In this document: in pieces, positions 31,604-40,155 of the stretch
How the letters are laid out: each line of letters starts with the position of its first letter
How positions within the stretch are numbered: position 1 is the first letter of the stretch
From: a virus
Direction: 5' to 3' (one strand)
DNA: 44,956 nucleotides
Virus record (IMG/VR): IMGVR_UViG_3300047562_001971
Location: 1 to 44,956 of that record
The notes under the pieces: model-generated
The model's database searches: none
The model's input: only the letters and a program-made list of their open reading frames with translations
What the model was told of the DNA's origin: nothing
Made by a program: the position numbers and the translations under genes

Positions 31604-31790
31604 TATTTTCTCCAATTAAAGATTCTATAGATTTAGAATAATCTTCTACAGCTTCCTTTTTATCATTTTGTAGATCAATTAAATTAGTTAATTCTGCTCT
31701 AAGCAATGCAATTTGCATTTCATAATTAGCAGTCATTTCACCAATTCTTTGTTGTAATGCTAAGATAATTAAATTCTCTTTGTTATTCAA
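31596..31790 (-). CDS. Short coiled-coil protein (64 aa)
   Basis: Leu/Ile heptads run from LIILALQQRIGEM to AELTNLIDLQNDKK. Predicted almost entirely coiled coil. It resembles small helper genes that follow phage tail fibres. Its start overlaps nothing upstream. Confidence 0.6.
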   Translation of the reverse strand: MNNKENLIILALQQRIGEMTANYEMQIALLRAELTNLIDLQNDKKEAVEDYSKSIESLIGENNG

Positions 31791-31801
31791 GTTTTTCTTT
31801 C

Positions 31802-32023
31802 TTATGGATTTTGAAGTTGGTTAACTTGATTAACTAACGAATCTATTTTTCTATTTATGTCTGCAATTTCAAGTGTTAGTGAATCTACCGTTGCTTGGTC
31901 AGCAGATTCCGCTGCCATTTCTTCGGACAAAGATACCTCATAATTATACTTAGAAAAAGCTAAACTTCTTAAATGTTGATTAAGTATAGTAATTTTTTCA
32001 TCTGGCGTTAAAGAATATGTCAT
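31802..32023 (-). CDS. Coiled-coil protein (73 aa)
   Basis: Starts MTYSLTPDEKITILNQHLRS and ends DINRKIDSLVNQVNQLQNP. Heptad pattern over most of its length. An AAGGAGGT site precedes the ATG, and TATAAT at 32040-32045 may be its own promoter. Likely a tail-fibre accessory protein. Confidence 0.6.
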   Translation of the reverse strand: MTYSLTPDEKITILNQHLRSLAFSKYNYEVSLSEEMAAESADQATVDSLTLEIADINRKIDSLVNQVNQLQNP

Positions 32024-32039
32024 AAATACCTCCTTAAAT

Positions 32040-32045
32040 ATTATA
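32040..32045 (-). promoter_or_regulatory. -10 box before the small coiled-coil genes
   Basis: TATAAT in ATGGTATAATAT, 16 nt before the ATG at 32023, with AAGGAGGT between. No -35 consensus at N17. It may allow separate expression of the 3' tail genes. Confidence 0.4.
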
Positions 32046-32048
32046 CCA

Positions 32049-32285
32049 TTACCATTTATTCAATGGGCAGGTAGCTAACTTAAGCTTTGTTTTTGCTGCC
32101 ATAAAGCATCCACATTCAGAACATCTTTTAGTAGACTGTATTAATTGAGGACATTCTAGGCATATAGAAAACCTTTTTTCTGCCTCCTCTTTTTCTGCAT
32201 ATTCAGTGGAGGGTTTTAAAAAATCCCATGGCTTAACTTCATTTGAATTTTTTAGCTTTTTAAATTGTTCCCATTTAGTTGCCAT
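32049..32285 (-). CDS. Zinc-binding phage protein (78 aa)
   Basis: Starts MATKWEQFKKLKNSNEVKPW. FSICLECPQL and RCSECGCFMAAKTKLKLATC make a Cys-rich site ending in CPLNKW. I recall similar small proteins beside tail genes in other phages. Overlaps the preceding gene by 11 nt. Confidence 0.7.
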   Translation of the reverse strand: MATKWEQFKKLKNSNEVKPWDFLKPSTEYAEKEEAEKRFSICLECPQLIQSTKRCSECGCFMAAKTKLKLATCPLNKW

Positions 32286-32514
32286 TATTTGGCCTTTCAA
32301 ATCCTAACCCGTTCCAAAGAAACCCGCTAGCTTGCTCTGGTAAATCTTCTATTTCTATATCTAATTCAGAAATGTCTATAATAGTTGGACTACTAGAAAG
32401 AGCTGCTCTTAAAATATATGTTTTTTCATCACCAGTTGGTATGCTAAACCATCCTGCATACTCACCTTTTACTAAAACCATATACACATCGCCATCTATT
32501 TCATTTTTTTTCAT
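32275..32514 (-). CDS. Hypothetical protein (79 aa)
   Basis: Start ATG at 32514, preceded by AAAGGAGAACT, gives MKKNEIDGDVYMVLVKGEYA and then a small beta/helical domain ending RPNNGN. It is beta-rich and acidic. No motif recognised. It follows the fibre gene. Confidence 0.6.
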   Translation of the reverse strand: MKKNEIDGDVYMVLVKGEYAGWFSIPTGDEKTYILRAALSSSPTIIDISELDIEIEDLPEQASGFLWNGLGFERPNNGN

Positions 32515-32565
32515 AGTTCTCCTTTTGTCTAATAATATCATTTACATTAGAATCTGGCAATAGTT

Positions 32566-35500
32566 TTATTGAGCGCATATCCCTGTAGAAGTTACCCAGA
32601 AAAATCCATTACATTCGCACCCAGCCTGAGTTCCTAGTGGTAAACAATTTGGAAAATGCGGTGGGAAAAATGGTGGGAAGAATGGCGGGAAGTGTGGCGG
32701 GAAGAATGGTGGGAAGAATGGCGGGAAGTGTGGCGGGAAGAATGGTGGGAAGTGTGGTGGGAAGTGTGGCGGGAAGAATGGTGGGAAGTGTGGTGGAAAG
32801 AATGGCGGGAAGTGAGGTGGGAAGAATGGTGGGAAGTGAGGTGGGAAGTGTGGTGGGAAGAATGGTGGGAAGTGAGGTGGGAAGAATGGTGGGAAGTGAG
32901 GTGGGAAGTGTGGTGGAAAGAACGGTGGTTGAGATTGACATGTATACGGATTGCTTGTTCCAGTAGTACACACGGTAACAAAAATGCCACCTGCACCTGA
33001 CTGATCGGTATCAAATGGACCAGTTAAAGCACAATATCCATCTTGAGTAGTAGTTTTACACCACCACTGAACGCAAGGAGTCTGACAATTAGGATATGTA
33101 GATGTGCTACAAGATATTGAATATCCAGATCCACTTTGGGAAATATTGCTAGTTTCTATTGAATTAGTGCATCCAGCACAATTTGAGTTTACGCTAGTTG
33201 TACAATACCAAGTTTCTGGACACGGTTCTGTATCTGTACCAGTTTGGGTAGTAGAAACATCTTGATACGTACTGCAGTCTGCATTGGTTCCAGAACAAGT
33301 TCTTGTCCTAGACCAAGACCTTGATCTATTATTATTTATATCGCAGGCAGACCATTCTCCGTATGTATAGACCCAGGGTGTACAATTTTCAACAACGGCA
33401 CAGCAACAATTTTGTGGATCATCATACTGATTTCCAGAAGTATTTTCTACAACTCCTGAATAAGTACTGCAATCAGCATTAGTTCCAGAACAGGTTCTAG
33501 TTGCAGTATATGGCCTATATCTATTTTGCTCACACTCCACACAAGCTCCCCAAGCAGACCACGCTCCATAAGTGTATACCCATGGAGTACATGATTTAGT
33601 AACTGTACAACTGCATTCATTAATATTTGCTGAGCAGCATGTACATCCACTACATGGGGGTGCTGTTGGATACCATGACTGACTACATGAAGTGCATGTA
33701 GAACTTTCATCTGTTGTGCTCGTATAATTATTTGTTGTACCGTCTGCTTCTCTGGCAGTGCAATACCAGGTTGTTGAAGCAAATGTTGCTGATATTGTAT
33801 GATCCGATTGTACATTTGTAAAAGTATAGCTACTAATAGTTCCATACGTAATTCCATCAATTAAAACATTAAGTATAGAATAACCTGAGCTTGGAGTAAT
33901 TGTAAATGATTGACTATTGCCCTGTTGTACCTCGATACTTCCACTTGGGCTAATGGTACCACCAGTACCAGCGCTAGCAGTTATTGTAAATGTAGGAACA
34001 CATTCTTCAGAAAGCTCGCAGCAAACACAGCCATTACATGCTGGGGCTTCTGGATAATTAGCAGATCCACTAGTTCCAGAATTACAAGCAACGCACTGGC
34101 TTGTTTCATCTGTTGTGCTCGTATAATTATTTGTTGTACCGTCTGCTTCTCTGGCAGTGCAGAAATATAAAGTTTGTGTAAAGGTTACTGATATGGAGTG
34201 ATTTGATTGAATATTAGTAAAATTATAGCTAGTTAAGCTTCCGTATGATATTCCATCAATTAAAGTTTCTAGTATTTGATATCCTGAATTAGCTGTAATA
34301 GTAAATGATTGACTGTCTCCCTGATTAACCGTTATTGATCCGCTTGGACTTATAGAACCTCCGCTTCCAGCCGTTGCAGTTATTGTATAAGTTGGCACAC
34401 ACTCGTTTGTAAGTGGACAACACGTACATCCTTGACAAGCTGGTGGCTCTGGATAATTAGCGGATCCGCTAGTTCCTTCTTGACATGCTATACACGCACT
34501 TGTTTCATCTGTTGTGCTTGTATAATTATTTGTTGTACCGTCTTGTTCACGTGCTGAACAATAAAATGTTTTTTGAGAAAATGATACTGAAATTGCGTGA
34601 TCAGTTGTTACGTTTGTAAAAGTGTAAGAAGTTATTGAGCCATATGAAACACCATCAATTAAAACATTAAGTATGTTATAACCTGTATCTGCTGTAATTG
34701 TAAATGATTGATCGCTAAATGTTTGAACTTGCACTTCGCCACTTGGAGTAATTGATCCACCAAATCCAGCCGTTGCAGTTATTGTATGAAGTCCACAAAC
34801 AACACAGTCTTCATTAGCAGCTGAAGCAATTGCCCATTCTATAGTCTCTCTCCATACAATTTTCTCTCTTTGATTAATTGTTCCAGTTATTATATCTTCT
34901 GGCTCATCTCCTGGAGCATAATCTGCTGTTTCTCCAGTATATTCTGGTTCTACTATATAACATCCCTGCTCTGCATTACATACAGACCTTCCCTTATAAA
35001 ATGTTTTTGTAAATGGAAGAACAGTTTGATCTGCTGTGGTATTTGCTGTCTCGCTGACTCCAGCGCAGTTAACGGCATAAACTGCTAGTCTGATCTGATC
35101 TGTACCATTATCTTGTATGTGTGTTTCTGGAATAGTATAACTTACACTTGTGGCTGAACTTTCTATGTATGCCGTACCATTATTTGCCACTACATATTCA
35201 CCGAAAAGTGGATCATAATATTCTAAAGAATAATTATATTGGGTTATAGGGCAAGAGCCTTCGTCCCAATTTCCAGCGTTAAGTGTTATTGTTCCGCCTT
35301 CTTTTATAACTCCACTTATACTAGCGCCTCCAAGCGGTTCTGGAAGCTGGGAAGGTTGCCACATCATTGTTGCAAGCTGTCTTGTCTGGGTTGAATCAGA
35401 CATATGCTGCTCTAAAGAATTACTTGAGTTATAATAATAATCATTTGCTATAGAATATAAGCGTATTGTATAGTTGTCTCCACTATCAATCATAGATTGC

Positions 35501-36357
35501 GTATAATTAAATATATAAAATTGAGGATTCGATGTCTGTACAGTTGCCTCAAATGGGCCAAGTACTCTTATCCCATTTTGATTTACAACTTCTAAAACTT
35601 GCTTTCCTATTAAGTTGATAAACTCTGAAGAAGGTAGCAACGATGTTTCGTATCTCCATTTAACTGCCAACACCTTATTCCCAGGATTAGAAAACTCTTC
35701 ATATTCTACTAATTCTCCATAAAATCCAACTCCAGAAAATGGGTTAAATCCAAACTTTAATCTTGGAGCAATTCCAGAATCTGAAGGTACATGATATTCT
35801 AACTCTCCCAGCTCAACTTCATCTGGAGTTAAAGATTGTGAAACTCTAAATTTTGCTCTAAATACAGATTTATTTTTTATATCATCTAATGAGACACTTG
35901 GCCAATCTGCAGAAGTTGTTGGCCATATCTCTTCAAAATCATTATCACTATAGTCTTGATTTATTAAATATGTAAATTGAGAACTGTTTATTCCTGGTGG
36001 ATCAATTAGAGACCATGTCCCGCTAAAATTTTTCTTTTGTATTCTTACTTCAAAATATACTGGATCATTTTCCCATTTACCTCTTTGCACATACATTTTA
36101 GAATCTTGCCATGCAGCATCTGATGAAGAACTGGCAGTTGTACTTTTATTAGAGCTAGAGGTATAAGGTGATTCTATAAACCACAAATTGACATCTGATT
36201 TTGGAGCAGGAATACCAGATCCAAAAACTCTTTCCCAGGCACTAGTTGTTTTACGCCATGCGCTTCTTATGCGCTCCCAGCCGCCGTCGGTTTTACGCCA
36301 TACGCTTCTTATGCGCTCCCAGCTATTATCAGTTTTACGCCAAAGACTTCCAGCCAT
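32566..36357 (-). CDS. Large modular Cys-rich tail fibre/adhesin
   Basis: The 1263-residue protein is a host-recognition fibre candidate. It opens with three 14-residue WRKT..WERI repeats (1-44), seen in tail-tip proteins, then has Ig/fibronectin-like domains. InlB-type beta repeats ([36 protein letters not shown]) occur from about 518, within three 133-residue tandem modules (about 600-1000). Two thrombospondin-1-like segments ([21 protein letters not shown]) lie at about 919-1040, then a Cys-rich part, then 23 PP[F/H]F units (1143-1236) and a Cys-rich end. High Cys suggests disulfides outside the cell. Confidence 0.82.
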   Translation of the reverse strand: MAGSLWRKTDNSWERIRSVWRKTDGGWERIRSAWRKTTSAWERVFGSGIPAPKSDVNLWFIESPYTSSSNKSTTASSSSDAAWQDSKMYVQRGKWENDPVYFEVRIQKKNFSGTWSLIDPPGINSSQFTYLINQDYSDNDFEEIWPTTSADWPSVSLDDIKNKSVFRAKFRVSQSLTPDEVELGELEYHVPSDSGIAPRLKFGFNPFSGVGFYGELVEYEEFSNPGNKVLAVKWRYETSLLPSSEFINLIGKQVLEVVNQNGIRVLGPFEATVQTSNPQFYIFNYTQSMIDSGDNYTIRLYSIANDYYYNSSNSLEQHMSDSTQTRQLATMMWQPSQLPEPLGGASISGVIKEGGTITLNAGNWDEGSCPITQYNYSLEYYDPLFGEYVVANNGTAYIESSATSVSYTIPETHIQDNGTDQIRLAVYAVNCAGVSETANTTADQTVLPFTKTFYKGRSVCNAEQGCYIVEPEYTGETADYAPGDEPEDIITGTINQREKIVWRETIEWAIASAANEDCVVCGLHTITATAGFGGSITPSGEVQVQTFSDQSFTITADTGYNILNVLIDGVSYGSITSYTFTNVTTDHAISVSFSQKTFYCSAREQDGTTNNYTSTTDETSACIACQEGTSGSANYPEPPACQGCTCCPLTNECVPTYTITATAGSGGSISPSGSITVNQGDSQSFTITANSGYQILETLIDGISYGSLTSYNFTNIQSNHSISVTFTQTLYFCTAREADGTTNNYTSTTDETSQCVACNSGTSGSANYPEAPACNGCVCCELSEECVPTFTITASAGTGGTISPSGSIEVQQGNSQSFTITPSSGYSILNVLIDGITYGTISSYTFTNVQSDHTISATFASTTWYCTAREADGTTNNYTSTTDESSTCTSCSQSWYPTAPPCSGCTCCSANINECSCTVTKSCTPWVYTYGAWSAWGACVECEQNRYRPYTATRTCSGTNADCSTYSGVVENTSGNQYDDPQNCCCAVVENCTPWVYTYGEWSACDINNNRSRSWSRTRTCSGTNADCSTYQDVSTTQTGTDTEPCPETWYCTTSVNSNCAGCTNSIETSNISQSGSGYSISCSTSTYPNCQTPCVQWWCKTTTQDGYCALTGPFDTDQSGAGGIFVTVCTTGTSNPYTCQSQPPFFPPHFPPHFPPFFPPHFPPFFPPHFPPHFPPFFPPHFPPFFPPHFPPFFPPHFPPHFPPFFPPHFPPFFPPFFPPHFPPFFPPFFPPHFPNCLPLGTQAGCECNGFFWVTSTGICAQ
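32650..32928 (-). repeat. PP[F/H]F tetrapeptide repeat (23 units)
   Basis: A 12-nt unit encodes PPFF or PPHF 23 times in a row, with x in order F,H,H,F,H,F,H,H,F,H,F,H,F,H,H,F,H,F,F,H,F,F,H. Identity between units is very high, so slippage or unequal recombination is likely. It gives a polyproline-rich, aromatic and histidine spacer near the fibre C-terminus. Confidence 0.9.
33705..34560 (-). repeat. Tandem 399-bp modules in the fibre gene
   Basis: A 58-bp segment recurs at 33705-33762 and 34104-34161 with no difference, and a diverged copy starts at 34503. Starts are exactly 399 bp (133 codons) apart each time. The segment encodes [14 protein letters not shown]. It points to recent duplication or gene conversion. 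Confidence 0.85.
36220..36357 (-). repeat. 42-bp repeats at the fibre N-terminus
   Basis: Three units of about 42 bp, sharing the string CGCTTCTTATGCGCTCCCAG, encode [12 protein letters not shown]-type repeats. They look like the aromatic W..K....W repeats of other siphovirus tail-tip proteins. Confidence 0.7.
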
Positions 36358-36358
36358 G

Positions 36359-38902
36359 CTACGCCTTTGTGCTCAGCCAGATATCGCCTTTTACAAATGA
36401 TCTTCCTCTAATTGTAACTTTGTCACTTTCTGCTCCAGCATCAGTCGGATACTGATTGCCACCATATTGAAAAGCTCTTCCTGTTGTTAGGTATCCGTAT
36501 CTATCCATTACCACAGTAGAGTCTCCAAAAGTTCCATCTTCATTGCTTGTTATATTTAATTTAATTTTAAAATTTGCATAAGTTTTTCCAGTAGAGTTTA
36601 CTTCAAATACATCTGTTGCCGCATCATAAGTTATAGCTCCACTACCTAAATTAAATGATCCAGCATTTTTAGTAACTCCAGATATAGTAGAATCTTTACC
36701 CAATAAATAACCAGATGAAAATGATTCTGAGCTACCTAAAAATACATTAGAAGCAACTAAATCAGTTTGTACAGATAAGTTGTTTCCATTATAGACTATT
36801 TTACCATTTGCAAGCCTTAGTTGTCCATCAGCTTTTATATAATCTGGAGCATTTGTATAATTATTAGCGTCATATGTTCCAATATAAATATCTGATCCGT
36901 GAATATCACCTTGAACTGATAAACTTCCATTATTCCATACCACCCTGCCATCGCCCAATCTAAAACTTCCAGCAGAAGAAATATAATCGGTATTGTCTGT
37001 GGCACCTGTAGTATTTAAATAAAATATGCCCCCATATAATTTTCCACCTTTTATAGAAGCATTTTCTCCATCCAGCTCTATTGTGCCTATTCCAGCAGCA
37101 GACCCAGTAGAAACTATTTTAGCTGCATCAATTTCCCAACCTTTATCTATAGCAGAAAGATCGCTAGTTAAGGTTCCAAATCCTCCATTACTTGCTCGAA
37201 CGGTTCCCATAATTGTTGCCCCAGTAGCAGTAAGGGCTCCAGCTGAAGTTACCGTAAACTGTCCAGAAGATCCAGCAGTAATAGATCCATCTGAATTTAA
37301 GCTTGTATAATTTTTAGATATTGTATCTGTATTTATTGTCCATCCGCCAATGCTTCCCTTAAAAACTCTTACTCCATTTAAGGTGTCTAATTGAAATAAT
37401 TGTCCCGTAGAGTCCGTTCCTTGAATTCCTATTTCATTGAGCCAATTGCCATTAATATCTTTTAGTCTTCCAACTTCAAACTTATTAGCTCCCGCATATA
37501 GATTTAGCTGACCATTTACTGAAGCAGTGCCTATGTTGACTACACCCGTAAATGTTCCAGCATTTGCATTTATAGTTCCAGTAGCAGTTAAATTACTTCC
37601 GTCCCATATTAACTTATCATTAGTTCCGCCTATTGAAACTCGTGCAGCAGATGACAGTGTTGTATTTCCCTGAATATACCAATAATTTTCGGGACCTAAA
37701 TATAATCCCTTTTGTGCGCTATCTCCACCTATACCGTATCCAAGCTTCATATCTCCAGCGGTAATAGCTACATCTGGCTCCAACTCTGTGTTTAATGGTG
37801 CAACAATATCTGGATATGTTCTCCACTGAGTTTCGTTAGTTGTCCCATAAACATCAAACGTGCTTACTCCTATTTCGTATGTCTGTCCTCCTTTTAATCC
37901 ATAAAGATATGTAGATGTTTTATCTTTTCCTGGAACAGACATGTATGTATATGGATCTGACGACCCACTTATCCTAAATCTTACTCTATATCCAGCAGTA
38001 TCTTCATCTGCATTTTCAGTCCATGTGAATAAAACTTTTTTATCAAAGGAAAACAGTCCGTTAGGATCATCTGAAACTGTTGCGGTTCCTAAAGTAAATG
38101 TATTTTCAGGAGGCGTGGTATCATTTACTATACTGTCAAACGGAGTAAATACTTTTATATTGGAAAAATCAGTGCTGCATCCACTTTCAGAAAAATGTTT
38201 TATTTTTACATTATGATTAGCTATAGAATATAAAGTTACTGAAGCTGGCCCTATGCCTGAGTACTCTCTTGTATAAACTAAAGATACTGGGTCTTCAACC
38301 CAAACTTCTGTATATTTATATGTTGGGTATTCTACAGAACTCGCCTTCCAGGTGGCAATTAATCCATCTACAGATTGTGCTAAAGACCAATCAGAATCAC
38401 CTATAGATAAAGAACATATTGCATCTAAATACTCAGGAACAGTAAATGAAACTCCAGAAGTGGTTCCATCTAAATATGTAGTTTTTAAAAACCCTGTAAA
38501 TGAAGTTCTAAATATACCGCCAAAGTTTGCTCTGTTAGATTCTTTAGAAAGCTTCCAAGATTGCTGAGTTTGATTTGCATCAATTGATTGTGTCCAGCTT
38601 GATGTCACTCCAGAATTAGTTAGATATATTTGATAACCTTTAGCTAAAGCAGAAGTTTTATCCCATGTTATTTTTAGAGTAGTTCCTTCCCAGGTGGCAA
38701 CAACATTTTCAACTTCCTGTTTTACATTTTCAATTGTTTTAAATTCAAAAATATTTGATAGTGGGCTTTCGCCTTTTTCTTTATCTGTAAATATCCAACC
38801 AAATCTAAGAAGGTAGTCTGTATTTGGATCTAAGTCGTCGATTACTACTCTAAAGTAATCTCCGTCTCGAACCTGACTACTAAGGTCTGGATATCTTGCC
38901 AA
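36359..38902 (-). CDS. Tail protein with fibronectin domains and beta-helical repeats
   Basis: The 847-residue protein starts MARYPDLSSQVRDGDYFRVV with two or three fibronectin-III-like domains (about 20-370, e.g. TWEGTTLKITWDKTSA, FTWTENADEDTAGYRVRF). A middle section is Gly/Thr/Ser-rich, and the C-terminus has beta-helix repeats: FRLGDGRVVWNNGSLSVQGD is followed by a similar LRLANGKIVYNGNNLSVQTD. This is typical of siphovirus tail-tip or side-fibre proteins that trimerise. It overlaps no neighbour and ends next to the fibre gene. Confidence 0.8.
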   Translation of the reverse strand: MARYPDLSSQVRDGDYFRVVIDDLDPNTDYLLRFGWIFTDKEKGESPLSNIFEFKTIENVKQEVENVVATWEGTTLKITWDKTSALAKGYQIYLTNSGVTSSWTQSIDANQTQQSWKLSKESNRANFGGIFRTSFTGFLKTTYLDGTTSGVSFTVPEYLDAICSLSIGDSDWSLAQSVDGLIATWKASSVEYPTYKYTEVWVEDPVSLVYTREYSGIGPASVTLYSIANHNVKIKHFSESGCSTDFSNIKVFTPFDSIVNDTTPPENTFTLGTATVSDDPNGLFSFDKKVLFTWTENADEDTAGYRVRFRISGSSDPYTYMSVPGKDKTSTYLYGLKGGQTYEIGVSTFDVYGTTNETQWRTYPDIVAPLNTELEPDVAITAGDMKLGYGIGGDSAQKGLYLGPENYWYIQGNTTLSSAARVSIGGTNDKLIWDGSNLTATGTINANAGTFTGVVNIGTASVNGQLNLYAGANKFEVGRLKDINGNWLNEIGIQGTDSTGQLFQLDTLNGVRVFKGSIGGWTINTDTISKNYTSLNSDGSITAGSSGQFTVTSAGALTATGATIMGTVRASNGGFGTLTSDLSAIDKGWEIDAAKIVSTGSAAGIGTIELDGENASIKGGKLYGGIFYLNTTGATDNTDYISSAGSFRLGDGRVVWNNGSLSVQGDIHGSDIYIGTYDANNYTNAPDYIKADGQLRLANGKIVYNGNNLSVQTDLVASNVFLGSSESFSSGYLLGKDSTISGVTKNAGSFNLGSGAITYDAATDVFEVNSTGKTYANFKIKLNITSNEDGTFGDSTVVMDRYGYLTTGRAFQYGGNQYPTDAGAESDKVTIRGRSFVKGDIWLSTKA

Positions 38903-38903
38903 T

Positions 38904-39764
38904 TTATCCTCCGAATGAAAGGTCTAGCTTATATTCAATAATTAATTCTTTTCCTGAGACCTTTTCTATTTCTGTGCTTAAAACTTTTCTTGATATCAAT
39001 CCATATAGCGGATCAAATGTATCCTCATCATTTATTCTTAACCCGTCCATGACTACAGATGTAGTAGCAACGCTGGGAACAATCACAATTCCAATTTCTG
39101 TAATATTTGCCTTGTCTGGTGATCCAACTGTAACAAATTCTGATAATTCTTTTTCTAATATATTATTACCTAAAGACCCTTGATTAAATGCCATCTCTAA
39201 GTAATCAGTATTTGAGCTGTATAATCTTATTTTTATCTCTGATAAATTTTCATCTAATTGAATAAATGAAAAAGATAGTGTGTCGAAATTGCTATATCCA
39301 CTTACATCTAGTGTTTCTATGGTAGATTTATATTCTTGCTCCGCCGCCCCATCTGACTCAAAAATTAATGAGCTATTACCAACCCTATAATTAGTCTGAT
39401 CAATATTTGGAGTTGGGGACCAATCAAATGGTAGCTCAAAGTCAGTTATGAATTTGCTGTCATAGTTATTTATAGATGACCTTGTTCCAGGGAATATTCC
39501 AACTTCATTTATTTTTCCTGCTAAATCTGCTGGTAGCGTAGCAGAATAAATTACAGTATAAGTATTTGGTGTAACTGTTGTATCTACGTCTACGCCACCA
39601 AACTCTACTGGGAGCCTATAGAATTCAAATCCTAGTCTTGAATTAGTATTAGAAGATGCATACTCCGTTTCATTTGATATTCCTATAGCCATATCCTTTT
39701 TTGCAAAAGAAGTACTGCCTGCTATAAAATTTGTTAAAAATCTTTTTCCGAATTGAGTTATCAT
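38904..39764 (-). CDS. Tail/baseplate protein (286 aa)
   Basis: MITQFGKRFLTNFIAGSTSF is the opening of tail-tip or fibre-attachment proteins. A central segment (FDTLSFSFIQLDENLSEIKI) is beta-rich, probably lectin-like. It sits between an unassigned structural gene and the fibronectin-tail protein. An AGGAGAAA site precedes the ATG. Confidence 0.68.
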   Translation of the reverse strand: MITQFGKRFLTNFIAGSTSFAKKDMAIGISNETEYASSNTNSRLGFEFYRLPVEFGGVDVDTTVTPNTYTVIYSATLPADLAGKINEVGIFPGTRSSINNYDSKFITDFELPFDWSPTPNIDQTNYRVGNSSLIFESDGAAEQEYKSTIETLDVSGYSNFDTLSFSFIQLDENLSEIKIRLYSSNTDYLEMAFNQGSLGNNILEKELSEFVTVGSPDKANITEIGIVIVPSVATTSVVMDGLRINDEDTFDPLYGLISRKVLSTEIEKVSGKELIIEYKLDLSFGG

Positions 39765-39771
39765 TTTTCTC

Positions 39772-40143
39772 CTAAACCTTTGGCGCTATCGCAAATGCGA
39801 ATCCGTCTATTGGCTCCTCACTTGAATTGTATATTTTAAAAGTTACTTTTACCCTTGCCATTCCAGCTGCATCATAATAGATTTCCTGACTTAATATTGA
39901 AACGTCTTCCGTACTAGGTCTTTCATCATTTTCTCCAGAGTCATCTTCTCCACCGTCGCCATCTCCAATGGTCTCTGTTGAACCAAATGGGAATTTGGTG
40001 TTTCTAGATCCTAGGGGTAAGGCCTTGCCACCTTTCCATTTATTGGATAGGTAAAAGTCATCAGTTGATGAAGTATCAACAATAATAGGTGATACTTCTG
40101 ATATGTCTAAAGTGCTTAATTTTTTATCTGATTTTTTGGCCAT
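39772..40143 (-). CDS. Hypothetical structural-module protein (123 aa)
   Basis: Acidic linker GDGDGGEDDSGENDERPSTE in the middle, a Ser/Lys N-terminus and a beta-rich end (ARVKVTFKIYNSSEEPIDGF). It could be a hinge or joint in the tail tip. Its ATG lies 6 nt after a TATAAT (40150-40155), so it may have a leaderless internal promoter. Confidence 0.6.
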   Translation of the reverse strand: MAKKSDKKLSTLDISEVSPIIVDTSSTDDFYLSNKWKGGKALPLGSRNTKFPFGSTETIGDGDGGEDDSGENDERPSTEDVSILSQEIYYDAAGMARVKVTFKIYNSSEEPIDGFAFAIAPKV

Positions 40144-40149
40144 TTATTT

Positions 40150-40155
40150 ATTATA
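40150..40155 (-). promoter_or_regulatory. -10 box, leaderless geometry, inside the tail module
   Basis: TATAAT, then AAATAA, then the ATG at 40143. The -35 at N17 is TAGGCA, which is moderate. It would allow extra transcription of the distal tail genes. Confidence 0.5.

Noticed and set aside
32650-32928. CRISPR-like array
   Set aside because: Units are contiguous 12-nt codon repeats without spacers and lie inside a protein gene.
32634-33014. Other-frame and plus-strand frames over the PP[F/H]F array
   Set aside because: They arise because the 12-nt repeat is free of stops in all frames; the low-complexity translations look like frame shadows.
32566-38902. Diversity-generating retroelement target in the fibre genes
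   Set aside because: No reverse transcriptase or template-like copy is visible in the window.
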